Assembly (NCBI GenBank): GCA_009602725.1
Contig: WELB01000038.1
Location: 462,051-517,992 of the forward strand
DNA length: 55,942 nt
Origin: Spirogloea muscicola
Lineage: Eukaryota > Streptophyta > Zygnematophyceae > Spirogloeales > Spirogloeaceae
Direction: 5' to 3'
A program made the position numbers and the translations under genes. Position 1 is the first letter of the stretch. Every line of letters starts with the position of its first letter. Positions 55,900 to 55,942 of the stretch are shown piece after piece. Below the pieces are notes generated by a model. It was given only the letters and a program-made list of their open reading frames with translations. It had not been told where the DNA came from and made no database searches.

Positions 55900-55942
55900 C
55901 TGTCAGGCAGGGCACGGCTGCAGGCCCTGCGGCGGGCGAGCC

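Noticed and set aside
1-55942. CRISPR arrays, operons, bacterial promoters or insertion sequences
   Set aside because: No regular spacer-repeat array and no prokaryotic gene packing; all genes have spliceosomal introns.

Overview
This is nuclear DNA from a photosynthetic eukaryote, most likely a green alga or another member of the green lineage (inference). Almost every gene is cut into many short exons joined by GT-AG (sometimes GC-AG) introns. The proteins resemble land-plant forms: a PSII-type S4 protein, a thylakoid-type ADP/ATP carrier, plastid-type histidine biosynthesis, RKP/KPC1, and HOS15. Degenerate CCCTAAA-like (plant telomere type) tracts occur in introns. Base composition is mixed, with GC-rich first exons, many GCC/GGC microsatellites and four isolated N bases. 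I could not fix the species.

I support eleven protein genes. From left to right they are: an S4-domain protein (305-2798, +); an RKP/KPC1-like SPRY-RING ubiquitin ligase (3018-10990, -); GMP synthase (11861-15669, -); a secreted, Cys-rich, probably GPI-anchored protein (17799-19275, -); imidazoleglycerol-phosphate dehydratase (22555-24740, +); a thylakoid ADP/ATP carrier-like protein (28822-31962, +); a Topors-like RING protein (33333-35505, -); TAF5 of TFIID (36476-41502, +); a short-chain dehydrogenase (42728-44842, +); a HOS15/TBL1-type LisH-WD40 corepressor subunit (45675-49993, -); and a PHD-AWS-SET-postSET methyltransferase with two C-terminal Tudor-like modules (51821-55899, -, running off the right edge). 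For eight of them (S4 protein, RKP, GMP synthase, GPI protein, HisB, carrier, HOS15 and the SET gene from its PHD exon on) I placed every intron so that reading phase is kept through to the stop; TAF5 is phase-consistent from its first exon's 3' end.

Between the genes lie fragments of a non-LTR (LINE-type) retrotransposon. Two convergent copies of its ORF C-terminus occupy 19.8-22.0 kb. Its 3' tail, recognised by a GGGCTGG...CCAGCCC hairpin, is scattered at 15.9-16.4, 19.5, 22.0-22.4, 25.6-26.3, 35.7-36.4, 41.9-42.4 and 50.7-51.3 kb. A 1.3 kb near-palindrome fills 26.9-28.2 kb.

Several genes have chromatin or transcription roles (TAF5, HOS15, SET) and two are ubiquitin ligases, but there is no sign of operon-like organisation. 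The most unusual features are the SET-Tudor fusion, the 1.3 kb inverted repeat, a tandemly duplicated terminal exon in the dehydrogenase, telomere-like tracts in introns and inside a LINE copy, an elevated GC-AG intron count, and LINE debris sitting between the divergent 5' ends of the Topors-like gene and TAF5, both of which lack their expected N-termini.
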